A DNA stretch of 64,000 bases, from contig CAJTEA010000004.1 in NCBI GenBank assembly GCA_910575265.1, positions 124,001-188,000 of the forward strand. Direction: 5' to 3'. The DNA comes from Oscillospiraceae bacterium. GTDB lineage: Bacteria > Bacillota > Clostridia > Oscillospirales > Oscillospiraceae. The notes below the pieces were generated by a model. That model searched no databases and was not told the origin of the DNA. It saw only the letters and a program-made list of their open reading frames with translations. The first letter of the stretch is position 1. Each line of letters opens with the position of its first letter. Shown here piece after piece: positions 1 to 9,845 of this stretch. The translations under genes were made by a program, and so were the position numbers.

Positions 1-484
1 CCGCGCTGGAGCGCATAATATTGCTGTCCCAAACTCCTACGAAAATGCCGATATAAAAGGATACCAACATGCACAGCAGGGTACCCGCGGCGACGAACCG
101 GGTGAACCGGGGAGAGTAATAGTGGCAGGACAGCACGATCGGACAGGTCCAAGCCATAATCATCTGCAACGTCAGCACGAAGGACATGGCGGAGATGCCC
201 AGCAGGAAACAGCACACGATAAAATATTTCTCCCCCCGTCCCAGCTTGAGGTTCAGCCATTTTCTCGCCAGAGGCAGTAAAAACAGGAGGATTCCCGTGG
301 GCATTACGATATTCATTGAGGTCTTATCTACAATGAAAAAGCCCAAAATATTCAGGATCCACATAAGGGTGGCGACAATGGCCGCAAACTTGAGACAGGT
401 GGCGGCGTAGTGGTTGGCCCGCTCTTCGTTGTAGGAAAAAAGGTTCTCTTTCTCCAAGGCGGCGCCAAATTTCTCATGTTCCAT
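1..484 (-). CDS. Multi-spanning membrane protein, N-terminal part (C-terminus off window)
   Basis: The reverse strand reads open from an ATG at 484 to the window edge, giving about 161 residues beginning MEHEKFGAALEKEN. After a soluble stretch of about 25 residues there are roughly four to five hydrophobic segments (for example LKFAAIVATLMWILNILGFF and YFIVCCFLLGISAMSFVL). I do not recognise the family. Membrane-anchored signalling proteins of Clostridia (GGDEF or HD output) often have such a start, but the deciding domain lies outside the window. It begins only 32 bases after the VirB4 stop on the same strand with no terminator between, so it may be the last gene of the T4SS operon. The Shine-Dalgarno is weak (GGGAAAG). 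Confidence 0.6.
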   Translation of the reverse strand, partial: MEHEKFGAALEKENLFSYNEERANHYAATCLKFAAIVATLMWILNILGFFIVDKTSMNIVMPTGILLFLLPLARKWLNLKLGRGEKYFIVCCFLLGISAMSFVLTLQMIMAWTCPIVLSCHYYSPRFTRFVAAGTLLCMLVSFYIGIFVGVWDSNIMRSSA

Positions 485-516
485 TCTTACTTTCCCATGC
501 TTTCGTTTCAACGCCC

Positions 517-3500
517 TCAGTCTGTCATGGCCATCAGCTGCTCCAGCGTGACCTCGTAGACCAGGGGCAGCTCCTCAGGCTCCTCCGGCTCGGGTTCGGG
601 TTCCGGCTCCGGTTCCGGCTCTGGAGGCACATCGGGGAACCAGAGTCTCTCCTCTTCCGAGGGCTCAGCCTCCTCCTGGTTCTCCTGGCCCTGGAACAGG
701 CCGGCGAACAGATCGTCCACCGACACAGGCGCCTCCTCCGCGGGGGGCTCCCACAGCGGCTCAACCGGTGGGGGCGGGGCGAAGAGATCGGCAAATATGT
801 CGTCGTTATCCTCAACGCCCGCCGGATCGGACCAGTTCTCCTCCGCCCTGGCAACGGGCTCCTCCCGGTACGCGGTTCCCCGCTCGTTCTCCAGCTCCTG
901 GCGGACAGTGCGGCGGATCTCCTGTACCAGCGCCTCAAACCCGTAGCGCTGGAGGGCGGCGGGACTGAATGGGCCGTCCTCTCCGTCCCCGTTCTCTTCC
1001 TCCTCTGCCTGGAAAATCATATGCCTGGGCAGCTCCTGTGCTACCGGGGTATCCTCCCCCATGAGAAGGATTTCTTCCTCCCCTTCGTCCTCCACCTCCA
1101 CCAGGGAGATGCCGCTGGCGCGGAAATCGGGAAGGTCCTCCTCTTCCGGGGTAAAGCTCAGGCGGCTGGCCTGCTCCTCCTCCCAGGCCCAGCGGGCGGG
1201 ACGGCTGGGGCCGACCTCATCCTCCCAGACCTGCATGCCCTCCTCGCCGCCGAAAAAGTGGGTGGCGTAGAACGGATTGGTAAACAGGTCCTCCACCGGC
1301 TCAGGGGTCTCGATCTGGAGGGTGGCCCGACTGGCCGGCCCGGTCACCACAAAGGCCTGGCCCCGGGGCGCGGAGATAATCTGCTCCTGCTCGCTTTCAT
1401 TGATTCCCCCGGCCTTTTCATAGAGGGTGCAAAGGTCATGCATGTCGTTGGGAGCCAGGGAGAAGATCAGGCTGTACTGGCAGGCGTTGATGATGGCGGT
1501 GGACTTCCGGGCCAGCTCCTCGCTGCCCACAAAGTCCTTGATGTTCTGGGTAATGACAATCTGCATGCCGTTGTATTTCCGGATGCGCTTGGCCAACTGG
1601 AACATGAAGTCCAGGGCCAGAGGGTATTTGGCGTCGATAAATACATGGGCCTCGTCAATGACCACGATAATCTTTCGGCTGGCTTTGTATTTCAGGTTGT
1701 ACTCCCGGTTTTTGATGATCTCGTTGTCCAGGTATTTCAGCACCAGCAGCATCTGGGCGTTGGCCACCGTGTTGTTCCGGTTGGCCAGCAGGGACTGGAA
1801 ATTGAACACAATGAAGTTCTCTACGGTAGACAGGGTGGAGGGACCGTTCCAGATATTGGCGTTCCGCCCACCGGTGGAAAACTTGGCGATGTAGTTCATC
1901 AGCACCCGGAGGTTGGTCTTCAGGTAGTCGCTCTTGGTGCGCTGGAACTCCTCCAGCACGCAGTCGTACAGATCGTCGAAAATGGGGTAGTCCTCCGGCC
2001 GGAGGGTGTTCAGGTTGGTATACTGGTCGATCCCCTTCTGGCTGTATACCCGGTTAATCAGGTTGTTCAGATACTCCATCGCGTCCCCATCAATCTCAGG
2101 GAGGATCTGGCGGAAAAACTCCTCTAAAAACTGGAGGTGGGCGGCGTAGGAGCTGGTTTCCTGACCGTCCTCCGCCTCATCGTCCTCCAGAGAGGTGATG
2201 ATGTGGAACGGGTTGATCCGGCCGTGGGAGGCGTTGGCCACATTGATAAATTTGCCGTGAAGGTTGCCGGCCAGCTCGGTATACTCGTTTTCCGGGTCTA
2301 GGACAAAAATTTTGCTGTCGTCCGCGGCCAGGTTGGACAGGATGCTCTTGGTGGCGTAGGATTTGCCGCCGCCCGACTTGCCCACGATGACCATATTTGA
2401 GTTGACACGCTCACTGTCCCGGCGGAAGAAGTCGATGAAGGTGGGCACCCCGTCGCTGGAGCCCAGGCTCAGTCCCTTGCTGTCGCTGAGGCTGGCGTAA
2501 ATCCAGGGGAAAACGGCGGCCACCGTGCTGCTGGGTACCCCCCGGGCCGACTTGGCGAAGGGGTCGTAGCCGTTGACCTGGGTGGCCACAAAGCCCTCGA
2601 ACTGCTGGAAGGACAGGTCGTTCAGGCGGAAGCCCTTCTCGGTGAAGGAGCGTTTGATGTCTTTCTTCATCTCGCTGATCCGGGGCAGGACGGAGGGGGG
2701 CGGCTGAGGCACCAGCAGCTTGTTGTCCCGGGTGGCCATAATATCGTAGCCGGTGATATACATGTTCATGGCCATCAGGTTTTCGTTGTTGTTCTGGAGC
2801 ATGACCAACAGCTCGGACAGGGTCTCTATGTGGGTCTGGAGCTCCAGGACCCGGCTGGACACCTCGGTCTTATCCAGCTGGCTGTTCAGCTCGCTGATGG
2901 AACGGTCGATGGCCCGGATGGACTTCTCCCGGTCCATCTGGCTGAATTTCATCACCACCTTGGTGCCCGGCAGGTCAAACAGGCTGGCCCCCCAGGCGTC
3001 CTCCACCTCCAGGGGGTAGTTGGACACACGGAAGGTATGGGTGATCACGCTGTTCACCTCGGCGGTGCGGTGCTTCAGCTCCAGGGACTCGGGCATGGCA
3101 AACAGGGCGTAGTCGGCGGGGTCTGTGTCTTCAATCTCCCGCTCGTCAAAGTCCGCGCTGTTCACATAGCGCAGAAAAACGGCCAGCTCCTTGTCGTTCA
3201 GCCGATGGGGGACCATCTCCCCCTGGGTCAGGCTGGTGATGGCGGAGCGCATCTGGTTTTCCAGCTGGCGCTTATCGCTGTCGAACAGGACCAGATAGAA
3301 GTGGGGAATCAGCACCTTGTCCATCAGGTTCTGCTGGCGCAGCTGGTTGATCCGGTCGTAGATCACCTCAATCCGGGCCTTCAGCTCCTCCTCGGAGAAC
3401 ACGCCCCGCTCATAGCCCTTTTTCAGGGCGTCGATTTTATCGTACTCGCCGTCAATGTACTCGTCCAGCACCATGGGCCGCTCCAGCTTCACCAGGTTGG

Positions 3501-4410
3501 CGGCATATTTCGGCCCCACGGAGCGGATGACGCCGCCCAGCGCCCGGTCGATGGCGTTGGACTGGCGGTGCTCGCTGAAAAAGCGGAACTCCACTGGCGG
3601 GATCTCAATCACCGCTCCATAGTACTGGCCGCTGTAGCAGATAAAGCCGTCCAGAATTTCGGTCACCAGGTACATCCGCTGGATGTCCACCCGCTTCCGC
3701 CGCTGCTCGGCCACCTTGGCCTTGTAATAGCGCTCCTCCGCCTCCCGCTTGCGGCGCTCCCGAATGGGGGTTTTGTCCGCCTCGGGGATTTTTTTGTCCT
3801 TGAGGAACTTATCCTCCGCCTTTTTCGCCTTCTTTTTTCGCTTTCGTTCCTTTTTCTCCGCTTTTTTTGCCGCGCGCTTCTCTTTCCGCGTCAAGGGCGG
3901 CGGGGCCTCCTCTTCGGGCGGCTCCTGCTCCGCCTCCTCGGGGAGCGGCTCCTCCGGTTCTGGGTCCTCCAGAACCTTACCCTTGTTTTTCTTCTGCTGC
4001 TTTTGCTGTTTCTTTTTTTGCTTCTCCTGCTGTTTTTTCCGCTTGAGCGCCTGTTTGCGCTCCTTTTTCTTTTTCCTGCGGTAGGCCCGCCGCTGCTTCC
4101 GGTTCATCCCCATCATGGGGTCCTCCCGCTCGTCTACCGGGATATAGGGAATCTTTTGATACCGGCGTACGTAGGAAAAATGGCGCAGCATCCGAAACAG
4201 GAACATATAATTTGGCTCATCGTCAATACGAGCCAGTAAAAAGCCAAAGAGAAAGAGCAGTCCCAGGTCGATCCACAGCCGGTAGGGCAAGGAGGACAGA
4301 AAGACAAAGAAGATTACCAGAACTCCAAAGAACCCCACCAGGACATCCGCCAGGGATACGCCCCGGAAAAATTCCGTGGATACCTTTGTCTTCTTTGGAA
4401 TGATGCGCAT
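517..4410 (-). CDS. VirB4-type T4SS ATPase with PrgI/VirB3-like N-terminal membrane domain
   Basis: Cytoplasmic energising ATPase of a type IV secretion system, 1297 residues. Residues 1-75 hold two membrane segments after IPKKTKVSTEFFRGVSL, the layout of Gram-positive PrgI (VirB3-like) proteins. Residues about 95-230 are a very Lys/Glu-rich coiled segment. The VirB4 core follows, with Walker A GKSGGGKS near 676 and Walker B IIVVIDEAHVFID near 915. The last 200 residues are acidic and end with an (EP)n run. Usual VirB4 proteins are 600-850 residues, so both extensions are unusual. Start ATG 4410 has GAGGTG 8 bases upstream. It lies 21 bases after the VirB6-like gene, consistent with one transcript. 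The VirB4 assignment is firm; the PrgI fusion is inferred from position, length and the two-helix pattern. Confidence 0.92.
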   Translation of the reverse strand: MRIIPKKTKVSTEFFRGVSLADVLVGFFGVLVIFFVFLSSLPYRLWIDLGLLFLFGFLLARIDDEPNYMFLFRMLRHFSYVRRYQKIPYIPVDEREDPMMGMNRKQRRAYRRKKKKERKQALKRKKQQEKQKKKQQKQQKKNKGKVLEDPEPEEPLPEEAEQEPPEEEAPPPLTRKEKRAAKKAEKKERKRKKKAKKAEDKFLKDKKIPEADKTPIRERRKREAEERYYKAKVAEQRRKRVDIQRMYLVTEILDGFICYSGQYYGAVIEIPPVEFRFFSEHRQSNAIDRALGGVIRSVGPKYAANLVKLERPMVLDEYIDGEYDKIDALKKGYERGVFSEEELKARIEVIYDRINQLRQQNLMDKVLIPHFYLVLFDSDKRQLENQMRSAITSLTQGEMVPHRLNDKELAVFLRYVNSADFDEREIEDTDPADYALFAMPESLELKHRTAEVNSVITHTFRVSNYPLEVEDAWGASLFDLPGTKVVMKFSQMDREKSIRAIDRSISELNSQLDKTEVSSRVLELQTHIETLSELLVMLQNNNENLMAMNMYITGYDIMATRDNKLLVPQPPPSVLPRISEMKKDIKRSFTEKGFRLNDLSFQQFEGFVATQVNGYDPFAKSARGVPSSTVAAVFPWIYASLSDSKGLSLGSSDGVPTFIDFFRRDSERVNSNMVIVGKSGGGKSYATKSILSNLAADDSKIFVLDPENEYTELAGNLHGKFINVANASHGRINPFHIITSLEDDEAEDGQETSSYAAHLQFLEEFFRQILPEIDGDAMEYLNNLINRVYSQKGIDQYTNLNTLRPEDYPIFDDLYDCVLEEFQRTKSDYLKTNLRVLMNYIAKFSTGGRNANIWNGPSTLSTVENFIVFNFQSLLANRNNTVANAQMLLVLKYLDNEIIKNREYNLKYKASRKIIVVIDEAHVFIDAKYPLALDFMFQLAKRIRKYNGMQIVITQNIKDFVGSEELARKSTAIINACQYSLIFSLAPNDMHDLCTLYEKAGGINESEQEQIISAPRGQAFVVTGPASRATLQIETPEPVEDLFTNPFYATHFFGGEEGMQVWEDEVGPSRPARWAWEEEQASRLSFTPEEEDLPDFRASGISLVEVEDEGEEEILLMGEDTPVAQELPRHMIFQAEEEENGDGEDGPFSPAALQRYGFEALVQEIRRTVRQELENERGTAYREEPVARAEENWSDPAGVEDNDDIFADLFAPPPPVEPLWEPPAEEAPVSVDDLFAGLFQGQENQEEAEPSEEERLWFPDVPPEPEPEPEPEPEPEEPEELPLVYEVTLEQLMAMTD

Positions 4411-4431
4411 GGGCTCACCTCAATTCGTCAG

Positions 4432-6768
4432 TCATCGCTTGTTTCGCGGGGGCGGCGCGCTGCTCCCGGGCTTTCGTCCCGAGGGCGGGGGCGGAGGGGG
4501 CGTTCCGCCGCCCGTTGTCCGGGGCGTGCCGGTAAAGCCGCCGCCAGAGGAGGACGCTCCACCGGAAGCCGTTCCAGACCCGGCGCTCTGTGGTCGGAGC
4601 CTGGACGGGGGCGTTCCGCCGCCCGCTGTCCGGGGCGTTCCGGTAAAGCCGCCGCCGGAGGAGGACGCTCCACCGGCGGAAGACGTTCCACCGGAAGCCG
4701 TTTCAGACCCGGTGCTTTGCGCTCGTGCCCTGGGCGGGGGAGGGGCGACAGCCGCGCTCCCGCCGGAGGATTTACTGACGCCGGAGGGACCCGCCGCGGC
4801 AGACGCCCCCGCCTTCTCTGCCGCGGCTTTTCTGGCCGGAGACACATAACGAGGTTCTGTGGGGGCGGGACCGCCCAGCGTTCTGGGTGTACCGGTGAAT
4901 CCGCCGGAAGAGGATATTCCGGAGGCGGAACCCTCACTGTCGGAGGAGGACATTCCACTCATACTGTCGCTGCCAATACCGCCATACGTTTTTTTCGGCG
5001 TATAAGCCGCCTGGCCGTATTTTGCCTGCCGTTTGTCCAGCTTGTTTTCGGTCTTTGACGCCTTGTCCTGAGCCTTGATCGCATGGCCCATAGTCCGCCG
5101 GACGCTGCGCTGGCTCTTCCCCTTGTCCTGCTTCTTGTCCGCCTGGTCAAACAGCTTATCCGCCTTGTTCTGCTGCCGCAGAGCCTTCCGGGCCATATGT
5201 TGAGACTTTTTGTCGTGGTGTGCTTCCAGGCGGTTTTTCAGGCCCTTAATGCCTTTGGTAGCTGTGATCGGGCTCTTGATGATTCCACCCGCGATCCGGC
5301 CCGTGCCGCGGACGGCGGACATGGCTCCATGGGTCACCATGCCGCCAATGCGGCCCTCCTGCTGGATGGCGGCCATGCCCGGATTACCGGCCAGAATGCC
5401 AGTGATAACCGCGCTGGCCTGGAGTACCGCCCAGGCGCCGCCCAACACCATGAGCAGCTGGGCCATCCGGTTCAGAACGGCAAAGCCCGCCCCGTCGCCG
5501 GGGAAATAGACCAGATCACTGCTCAATGCCAGCGGGATGATAATCAGGTACAGCCGCATGGCGATCACGCTGCCGAAGCCGGAGAACAGCTGGATGACAA
5601 AGGCCTGTGTCCAGCTCTGCCATTTGCCCCCGTCGTCAATGGGCATGCTGGAAGCAAACAAAGGCGCCACCAGATAGAGCAGCATCAGATTGAACATACG
5701 CACGATAAAGGTAAAAATACAGATTGCCATTATAACGATGAACACGACGGAGGAGATGTAAGCCACCAGATAGTCCATCTCCCAGATGTCAAAGTCCCGG
5801 CGGACCTGCGTCAGGTTCATATAGTCCTTCTCCCCGGTGACGTAGCCCCGGCGCAGGGCGTCGTCATAGCTGCCGTTGTTGTACATCCCGTTCTGGGCAG
5901 CCTCCATACCGGCGATGAGGAAGATGAGCACATCGGTTTCGATCACGCTGTCGGTATCCATCCGGGCCGCCTGGACAGGCGCGAAGTCCTTGTAGGTGCT
6001 GATCTCCCTGCTCACCGTCTGAACGGCGTAGGTCACATCGGAGTAGTAGGTGTCCAGCTTCAGGTCCGCGGTCAGGTCCGACGAGGTGGCCAGCAGGGCC
6101 AGGGCCGACTGCCAGGTGTGGTGGCCGTTTTCGTCCATGCCGTAGTCGTAGTCAAAGAAGCCGTTGACATGGAGGGCCAGCAAATCGTTGCGGATGGCGT
6201 TGAAGCAGCTGTTGACGTTGTACCGGCTGTCGGCGGAGGGGTTTACCGAGTAGTTGGCCACCGTGGCCAGCACCCGGGCCATGGCGGCGTATTCCGCATC
6301 GGAAAAGCTCTTTTCCTCATCTTCCCGATTCAGGATGGCGGCATTCTCCAGGGCGAAGTTAATGCGGTCCAGCAGCACGTTGGTGATGTTGACCGCCGCC
6401 ACCGAGATGGCGTTCAGGAGCAGGATGATGACCAGACAGCGGATGAAGTTGGAAAAAATCTGCCCCACCGACTGCTTCACCGAATCTGTGACGTCGGCGG
6501 CCTTTCGGGCCATGCCCACAATGCAAAAGCCGAAGGCCATCACAATGGCGATGAGGGCCATGGCCCAGAAGGCGTTGGTCACCGCGTCGTGGCCGAAAAA
6601 GATGTTGATGAGAAAGTCGCCGCTGTCCTTGTACATCACCTTGGAGGTGCCGGCAAAAATGTCGAAAAAGGACTCCATAAAATCCACCAGCTTGAGCAGA
6701 CCCTGCAACAGCCTGCACAGCAGTACAAACACCCAATCAAACAGCAGCCTCGCGAGCCACTTTCCCAT
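4432..6768 (-). CDS. VirB6/TrbL-like T4SS polytopic membrane protein
   Basis: Inner-membrane channel component of a type IV secretion system, 778 residues. Hydrophobic helices occur near residues 60-135 (AFWAMALIAIVMAFGFCIVG; FIRCLVIILLLNAISVAAV). An extracellular loop of about 170 residues follows, then a second helix cluster at about 325-470 (YISSVVFIVIMAICIFTFIV; LLYLVAPLFASSMPIDDGG). The YLVAPLF...DDGGKWQSW stretch is typical of Firmicutes TrbL/VirB6 proteins. The C-terminal 250 residues are cytoplasmic, Lys/Gln-rich and then Gly/Ser/Pro low complexity, with three GGFTGTPRT repeats and a basic end. Start ATG 6768 has AGGAGG upstream. It sits between the Ig-like exported protein and VirB4. 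Confidence 0.88.
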   Translation of the reverse strand: MGKWLARLLFDWVFVLLCRLLQGLLKLVDFMESFFDIFAGTSKVMYKDSGDFLINIFFGHDAVTNAFWAMALIAIVMAFGFCIVGMARKAADVTDSVKQSVGQIFSNFIRCLVIILLLNAISVAAVNITNVLLDRINFALENAAILNREDEEKSFSDAEYAAMARVLATVANYSVNPSADSRYNVNSCFNAIRNDLLALHVNGFFDYDYGMDENGHHTWQSALALLATSSDLTADLKLDTYYSDVTYAVQTVSREISTYKDFAPVQAARMDTDSVIETDVLIFLIAGMEAAQNGMYNNGSYDDALRRGYVTGEKDYMNLTQVRRDFDIWEMDYLVAYISSVVFIVIMAICIFTFIVRMFNLMLLYLVAPLFASSMPIDDGGKWQSWTQAFVIQLFSGFGSVIAMRLYLIIIPLALSSDLVYFPGDGAGFAVLNRMAQLLMVLGGAWAVLQASAVITGILAGNPGMAAIQQEGRIGGMVTHGAMSAVRGTGRIAGGIIKSPITATKGIKGLKNRLEAHHDKKSQHMARKALRQQNKADKLFDQADKKQDKGKSQRSVRRTMGHAIKAQDKASKTENKLDKRQAKYGQAAYTPKKTYGGIGSDSMSGMSSSDSEGSASGISSSGGFTGTPRTLGGPAPTEPRYVSPARKAAAEKAGASAAAGPSGVSKSSGGSAAVAPPPPRARAQSTGSETASGGTSSAGGASSSGGGFTGTPRTAGGGTPPSRLRPQSAGSGTASGGASSSGGGFTGTPRTTGGGTPPPPPPSGRKPGSSAPPPRNKR
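4470..4910 (-). repeat. In-gene repeat encoding GGFTGTPRT-type units in the VirB6 tail
   Basis: Three related coding units (near 4500-4545, 4620-4665 and 4870-4905) specify GGFTGTPRT followed by Gly/Pro-rich linkers. The first two are nearly identical at DNA level, including the flanking Ser/Gly-rich codons. This looks like internal duplication within the disordered C-terminus of the VirB6-like protein. Confidence 0.7.
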
Positions 6769-6792
6769 CGTCGGCCCCTCCTTCTATGTATC

Positions 6793-7755
6793 TCAGCCCA
6801 CCCGGGCGTGTTTTCGCACCCAGCGGCTGTAAAAAATCAGTCCAATTATCCCGCCCGCCGCCAGGGCGATGGCGGTGACGGCGCTGATATTCAGGTAAAA
6901 ATGAATGATAAAGCGGTAGGTATTGGAGTTGCCCGCCTGGTCGTGGGTGGTAATCGTATACCGCCCCGGCTCGCTGAACACCGTTCGAGCGGAGGTAACC
7001 TGACGGACCTCGCCGTCACAGTCCACATCCAGCCAGGTGCCCGCCTCCAGGTCCTCAATGGTCACCGGCTCCTGGGCCTCCCCCTCCACCACCTGGGGCA
7101 GCGCCAGGACGGGAGCGGTGCGGTCCACAGTGAAAGCCAGACTGTAGCTGCGGGCAATCTCCTCGCAGGCGTATTGCAGGCGGTACTCCCCCTCGGACAG
7201 CAGCTCGATATAATTGCTGTACCCAGCGGATACATCCTGACCGTCAATGGTCACGGAGGTAAAGGAAAAGCCCTCTGGAAGAGCGTACTCAATCAGGGTG
7301 CGGGTGGGGGAGTTTTGAATGGTGAAGGCGAACTGGGCCTCGTCAAAGCCGCTGGCGCTCCGGACATGAAGCAGATAGGAGCCCACGCCGGATATCTGGG
7401 ACAGGTCCGGCTGGTCCACCGGGTCGCCGTTTTTATAGAGCGTTCCGGTGAGCTGCTCGGGCAGCTTAACAGACACCGTCCCATCCTTATCCAGGATGAT
7501 GCCTGGGGGGACAGAGGCGGTGAAGCTGTAGCTGCCCACCTGGATCACATAGCGCTGACTGTCCCGGTCGAAGCCGCAGCCCTCTCCAAGGGGGACCACC
7601 GAGCCCTGATTCACCTGCTGGGCCATGGCGGCGGGCAGGCCGGTGGCTGGGTCCAGGTCGCCGGAGTAGCTGGGGTCCAGATAGCCCGCCGCCGGGAGGC
7701 ACAGCCCCAGCGCCAGCAGAGCGGCGGCCGCTCCCCGGGCGATCATGTTTTTCAA
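6793..7755 (-). CDS. Exported single-pass protein with bacterial Ig-like domain, in T4SS operon
   Basis: About 320 residues, predicted to face outward and be anchored at its C-terminus. I chose the TTG at 7755 because GGGAGGACCC lies just upstream and it gives a clean signal peptide (LKNMIARGAAAALLALGLCL, cleavage near PAAG). An ATG at 7776 would add an acidic GEEG-like leader with poor spacing. Middle residues are beta-rich, and near 210-280 there is an Ig-like/Y_Y_Y pattern ending in FSEPGRYTITTHDQAGN. A C-terminal helix (AVTAIALAAGGIIGLIFYS) and a basic tail WVRKHARVG follow. It lies between VirD4 and VirB6 with short gaps, so a surface or assembly role in the T4SS is likely. No named T4SS family fits; a functional replacement for a VirB8-like bitopic protein is speculative. 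Confidence 0.75.
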   Translation of the reverse strand: MKNMIARGAAAALLALGLCLPAAGYLDPSYSGDLDPATGLPAAMAQQVNQGSVVPLGEGCGFDRDSQRYVIQVGSYSFTASVPPGIILDKDGTVSVKLPEQLTGTLYKNGDPVDQPDLSQISGVGSYLLHVRSASGFDEAQFAFTIQNSPTRTLIEYALPEGFSFTSVTIDGQDVSAGYSNYIELLSEGEYRLQYACEEIARSYSLAFTVDRTAPVLALPQVVEGEAQEPVTIEDLEAGTWLDVDCDGEVRQVTSARTVFSEPGRYTITTHDQAGNSNTYRFIIHFYLNISAVTAIALAAGGIIGLIFYSRWVRKHARVG

Positions 7756-7785
7756 GGGTCCTCCCTCCTCTTCCATGGTCTGAAG

Positions 7786-9795
7786 TTACACCGCCTCCTG
7801 CTCCTGCTCTGGGAGCATCATCTTGTTCCGGCGGGTGATGTCGTAAAAAACCCGGTCGGCGTAGAATACGTTGGACCGCACATCGGTCAGGTCCATCTCG
7901 CCGAACTGGTACAGGGGGCACAGATAGCTGGGGGTGTATTTGGTCTTCAGCGGAAAGTTGCCGAAGGTGACAATGATGGCGTTTCCGGTGGACTGCTTGT
8001 TGTTCAGCTTTTGCAGCTCGCTGGGGTAGATCAGCGGTCTGGTCTGGAGCTGGGTGGACACATTCAGATCCCCTTCCTTGCTTCCCATGGAGGAGGAGAT
8101 GGACCGGGTGGACACAGTGACGTTGCCGCACAGCTCGGAGAACTCCTTGCAGGTGCCGATGTCGTTGGAGCCGATGAACATCTTCACGCCGCAGTTGGAT
8201 TTGACGATGTCGGCCACCTGCTCGCCGTAGACGTTGTTAAGCTGAGAGTAGCTCTGGACCACCATGTTGAACCAGATCTTCCGGGACCGGCCCACGGTAA
8301 TCATCTTGTCGAATTTTTCGATTTTCGGCATGTTGCCGAACTCGTCCAGAATAAAGTATACGTTCCGGGGCAGGGACAGGTCCTCCCGGCTGGAGGCCAC
8401 CTTGATCAGGGCCTTGTACATGCACAGGATGAATACAGCGGCCAGCCCGTGGCGGGTGTCTTTCTCGTCGGGAATCTTCATAAACAGGGCGGTGGGCCGG
8501 TTGGCGAAGTCCTCCGGGTTGATGTCGGTGGCGGAGGTCAGGCCGCACAGCCCCCGGTCATTGAACATGGACAGCTTATCAAACGCGATGGACATGTAGC
8601 TGGACAGGGTGGAGTCGGCGGCGGACACCACCTGCCGGGACAGGGTGACGGCGGAGGACAGCGGGGAGCGGCCGTCGAAGTAGGCCTTCAGCTCCCGGAA
8701 ATTGTCCTCACTGTTGGCGATAATCTTGTTCAGGTTGAAGAAATTGAATTTCTCCTTGGTCATGCCCAGCTCAGGGATCTCGCTGTCCTCCAGCATGGCC
8801 AGCAGGGTGGCCATGATAATGGACCGGGCTCCCTTCTCCCAGACGGGGTCGTCCTTGCTCTCAATGGGGCAGATCACGCTGACCAGGTCGTTCAGGTCCT
8901 CGTACATCTCGTCAAAAATCTTCTGCCGGGCCACACTGGCCTCGTCGGCCAACTGACCGCGGTTGGAGTAGGCCTTCCCCTGATACTCGTACCACTGCTC
9001 GCCGAAGAGCTCCGGATCCCCCACCCACTTCAGGTCCGGGTAGTCGATGATGGCGTCCCGGTGGACGTAGATGCCCCGGCCCAGGGATACGTACTGCTGG
9101 TACATCTCCCAGATGGAGTCCAGCGGGTTCCAGCGGTAGGAGGAGTAGGTATCACGCAGGTCCAGCACCATCACGTTGTAGCCCCGGGACTGTAAGTACT
9201 TGCTGTGCAGGGAGAACAGCTCCCCCTTGGGGTCGGTCATAATCATGGAGGAGCCGGCGGAGGTGGCCCCGATGATCTGAATCATGGGATTGATAAAGGT
9301 GGTGGTCTTGCCCGAACCGGTGGCGCCGATTACCAGGGCGTGGGCTCCGCCCAGAATGTTCACCTGAAGGTTGCCCTTTTTGTCCATCACCGCCCGGACG
9401 GGGACGCCGTCCTTGCTGGAGGCGGCGGCCTGGAAAAAGTTGAAGCTGGGGAAATTGGCGTCTCGTTCCTTGTCGGTGAGGAAACGGCTGTTTTCCAGGG
9501 GGCTGTCCACCCCTTTGGCCGAGCCGCCCAGCAGCCGCTTGCCGCCGAAGGACCTCCGGCCCAGCGCCAGCCACAGCACGGCGCCCACCGCGACCACCGT
9601 CAGGCCCACCACCCAGATCCGGGGATCGGTCAGGTCGTGCGGGACGAAAAAGTCCTGAACGGTCACCTCGCCGTCGTAAATCCTGTCCATATGAAACAGC
9701 GGGGTGCTGAGCAGCAGGCCAATCACGCCCGATCCGATTACGATTCCCAGGATGGACAGCAGGATGATCAGGACCAGCCGCTTTCCCTTTTTCAT
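7786..9795 (-). CDS. VirD4/TraG-type T4SS coupling protein
   Basis: Hexameric ATPase that recruits substrates to a type IV secretion channel, about 669 residues. Two N-terminal membrane helices (LVLIILLSILGIVIGSGVIG; WVVGLTVVAVGAVLWLALG) precede the motor. Walker A is GATGSGKTTTF near residue 155-165 and Walker B is FILDEFGNMPKI near 480, followed by the TraG/TraD-type TVGRSRKIWF and VVQSYSQL stretches. I chose ATG 9795 (MKKGKRLV) because AAGGAG is 9 bases upstream; an upstream ATG at 9822 lacks a ribosome site. It is the first gene of the leftward T4SS operon. A coupling protein without a relaxase in view suggests protein substrates or a relaxase elsewhere. Confidence 0.93.
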   Translation of the reverse strand: MKKGKRLVLIILLSILGIVIGSGVIGLLLSTPLFHMDRIYDGEVTVQDFFVPHDLTDPRIWVVGLTVVAVGAVLWLALGRRSFGGKRLLGGSAKGVDSPLENSRFLTDKERDANFPSFNFFQAAASSKDGVPVRAVMDKKGNLQVNILGGAHALVIGATGSGKTTTFINPMIQIIGATSAGSSMIMTDPKGELFSLHSKYLQSRGYNVMVLDLRDTYSSYRWNPLDSIWEMYQQYVSLGRGIYVHRDAIIDYPDLKWVGDPELFGEQWYEYQGKAYSNRGQLADEASVARQKIFDEMYEDLNDLVSVICPIESKDDPVWEKGARSIIMATLLAMLEDSEIPELGMTKEKFNFFNLNKIIANSEDNFRELKAYFDGRSPLSSAVTLSRQVVSAADSTLSSYMSIAFDKLSMFNDRGLCGLTSATDINPEDFANRPTALFMKIPDEKDTRHGLAAVFILCMYKALIKVASSREDLSLPRNVYFILDEFGNMPKIEKFDKMITVGRSRKIWFNMVVQSYSQLNNVYGEQVADIVKSNCGVKMFIGSNDIGTCKEFSELCGNVTVSTRSISSSMGSKEGDLNVSTQLQTRPLIYPSELQKLNNKQSTGNAIIVTFGNFPLKTKYTPSYLCPLYQFGEMDLTDVRSNVFYADRVFYDITRRNKMMLPEQEQEAV

Positions 9796-9845
9796 CTCGT
9801 TTCGCTCCTTCGCGCCGGGCATACCCGGCCATTTTTTGTGTTTTT

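Noticed and set aside
5083-9195. Very long open frame (about 1370 codons) antisense to the VirB6, Ig-like and VirD4 genes
   Set aside because: Composition is His/Gly/Gln-rich shadow coding with no motifs; the opposite strand carries clear protein families. High-GC third positions create such frames.
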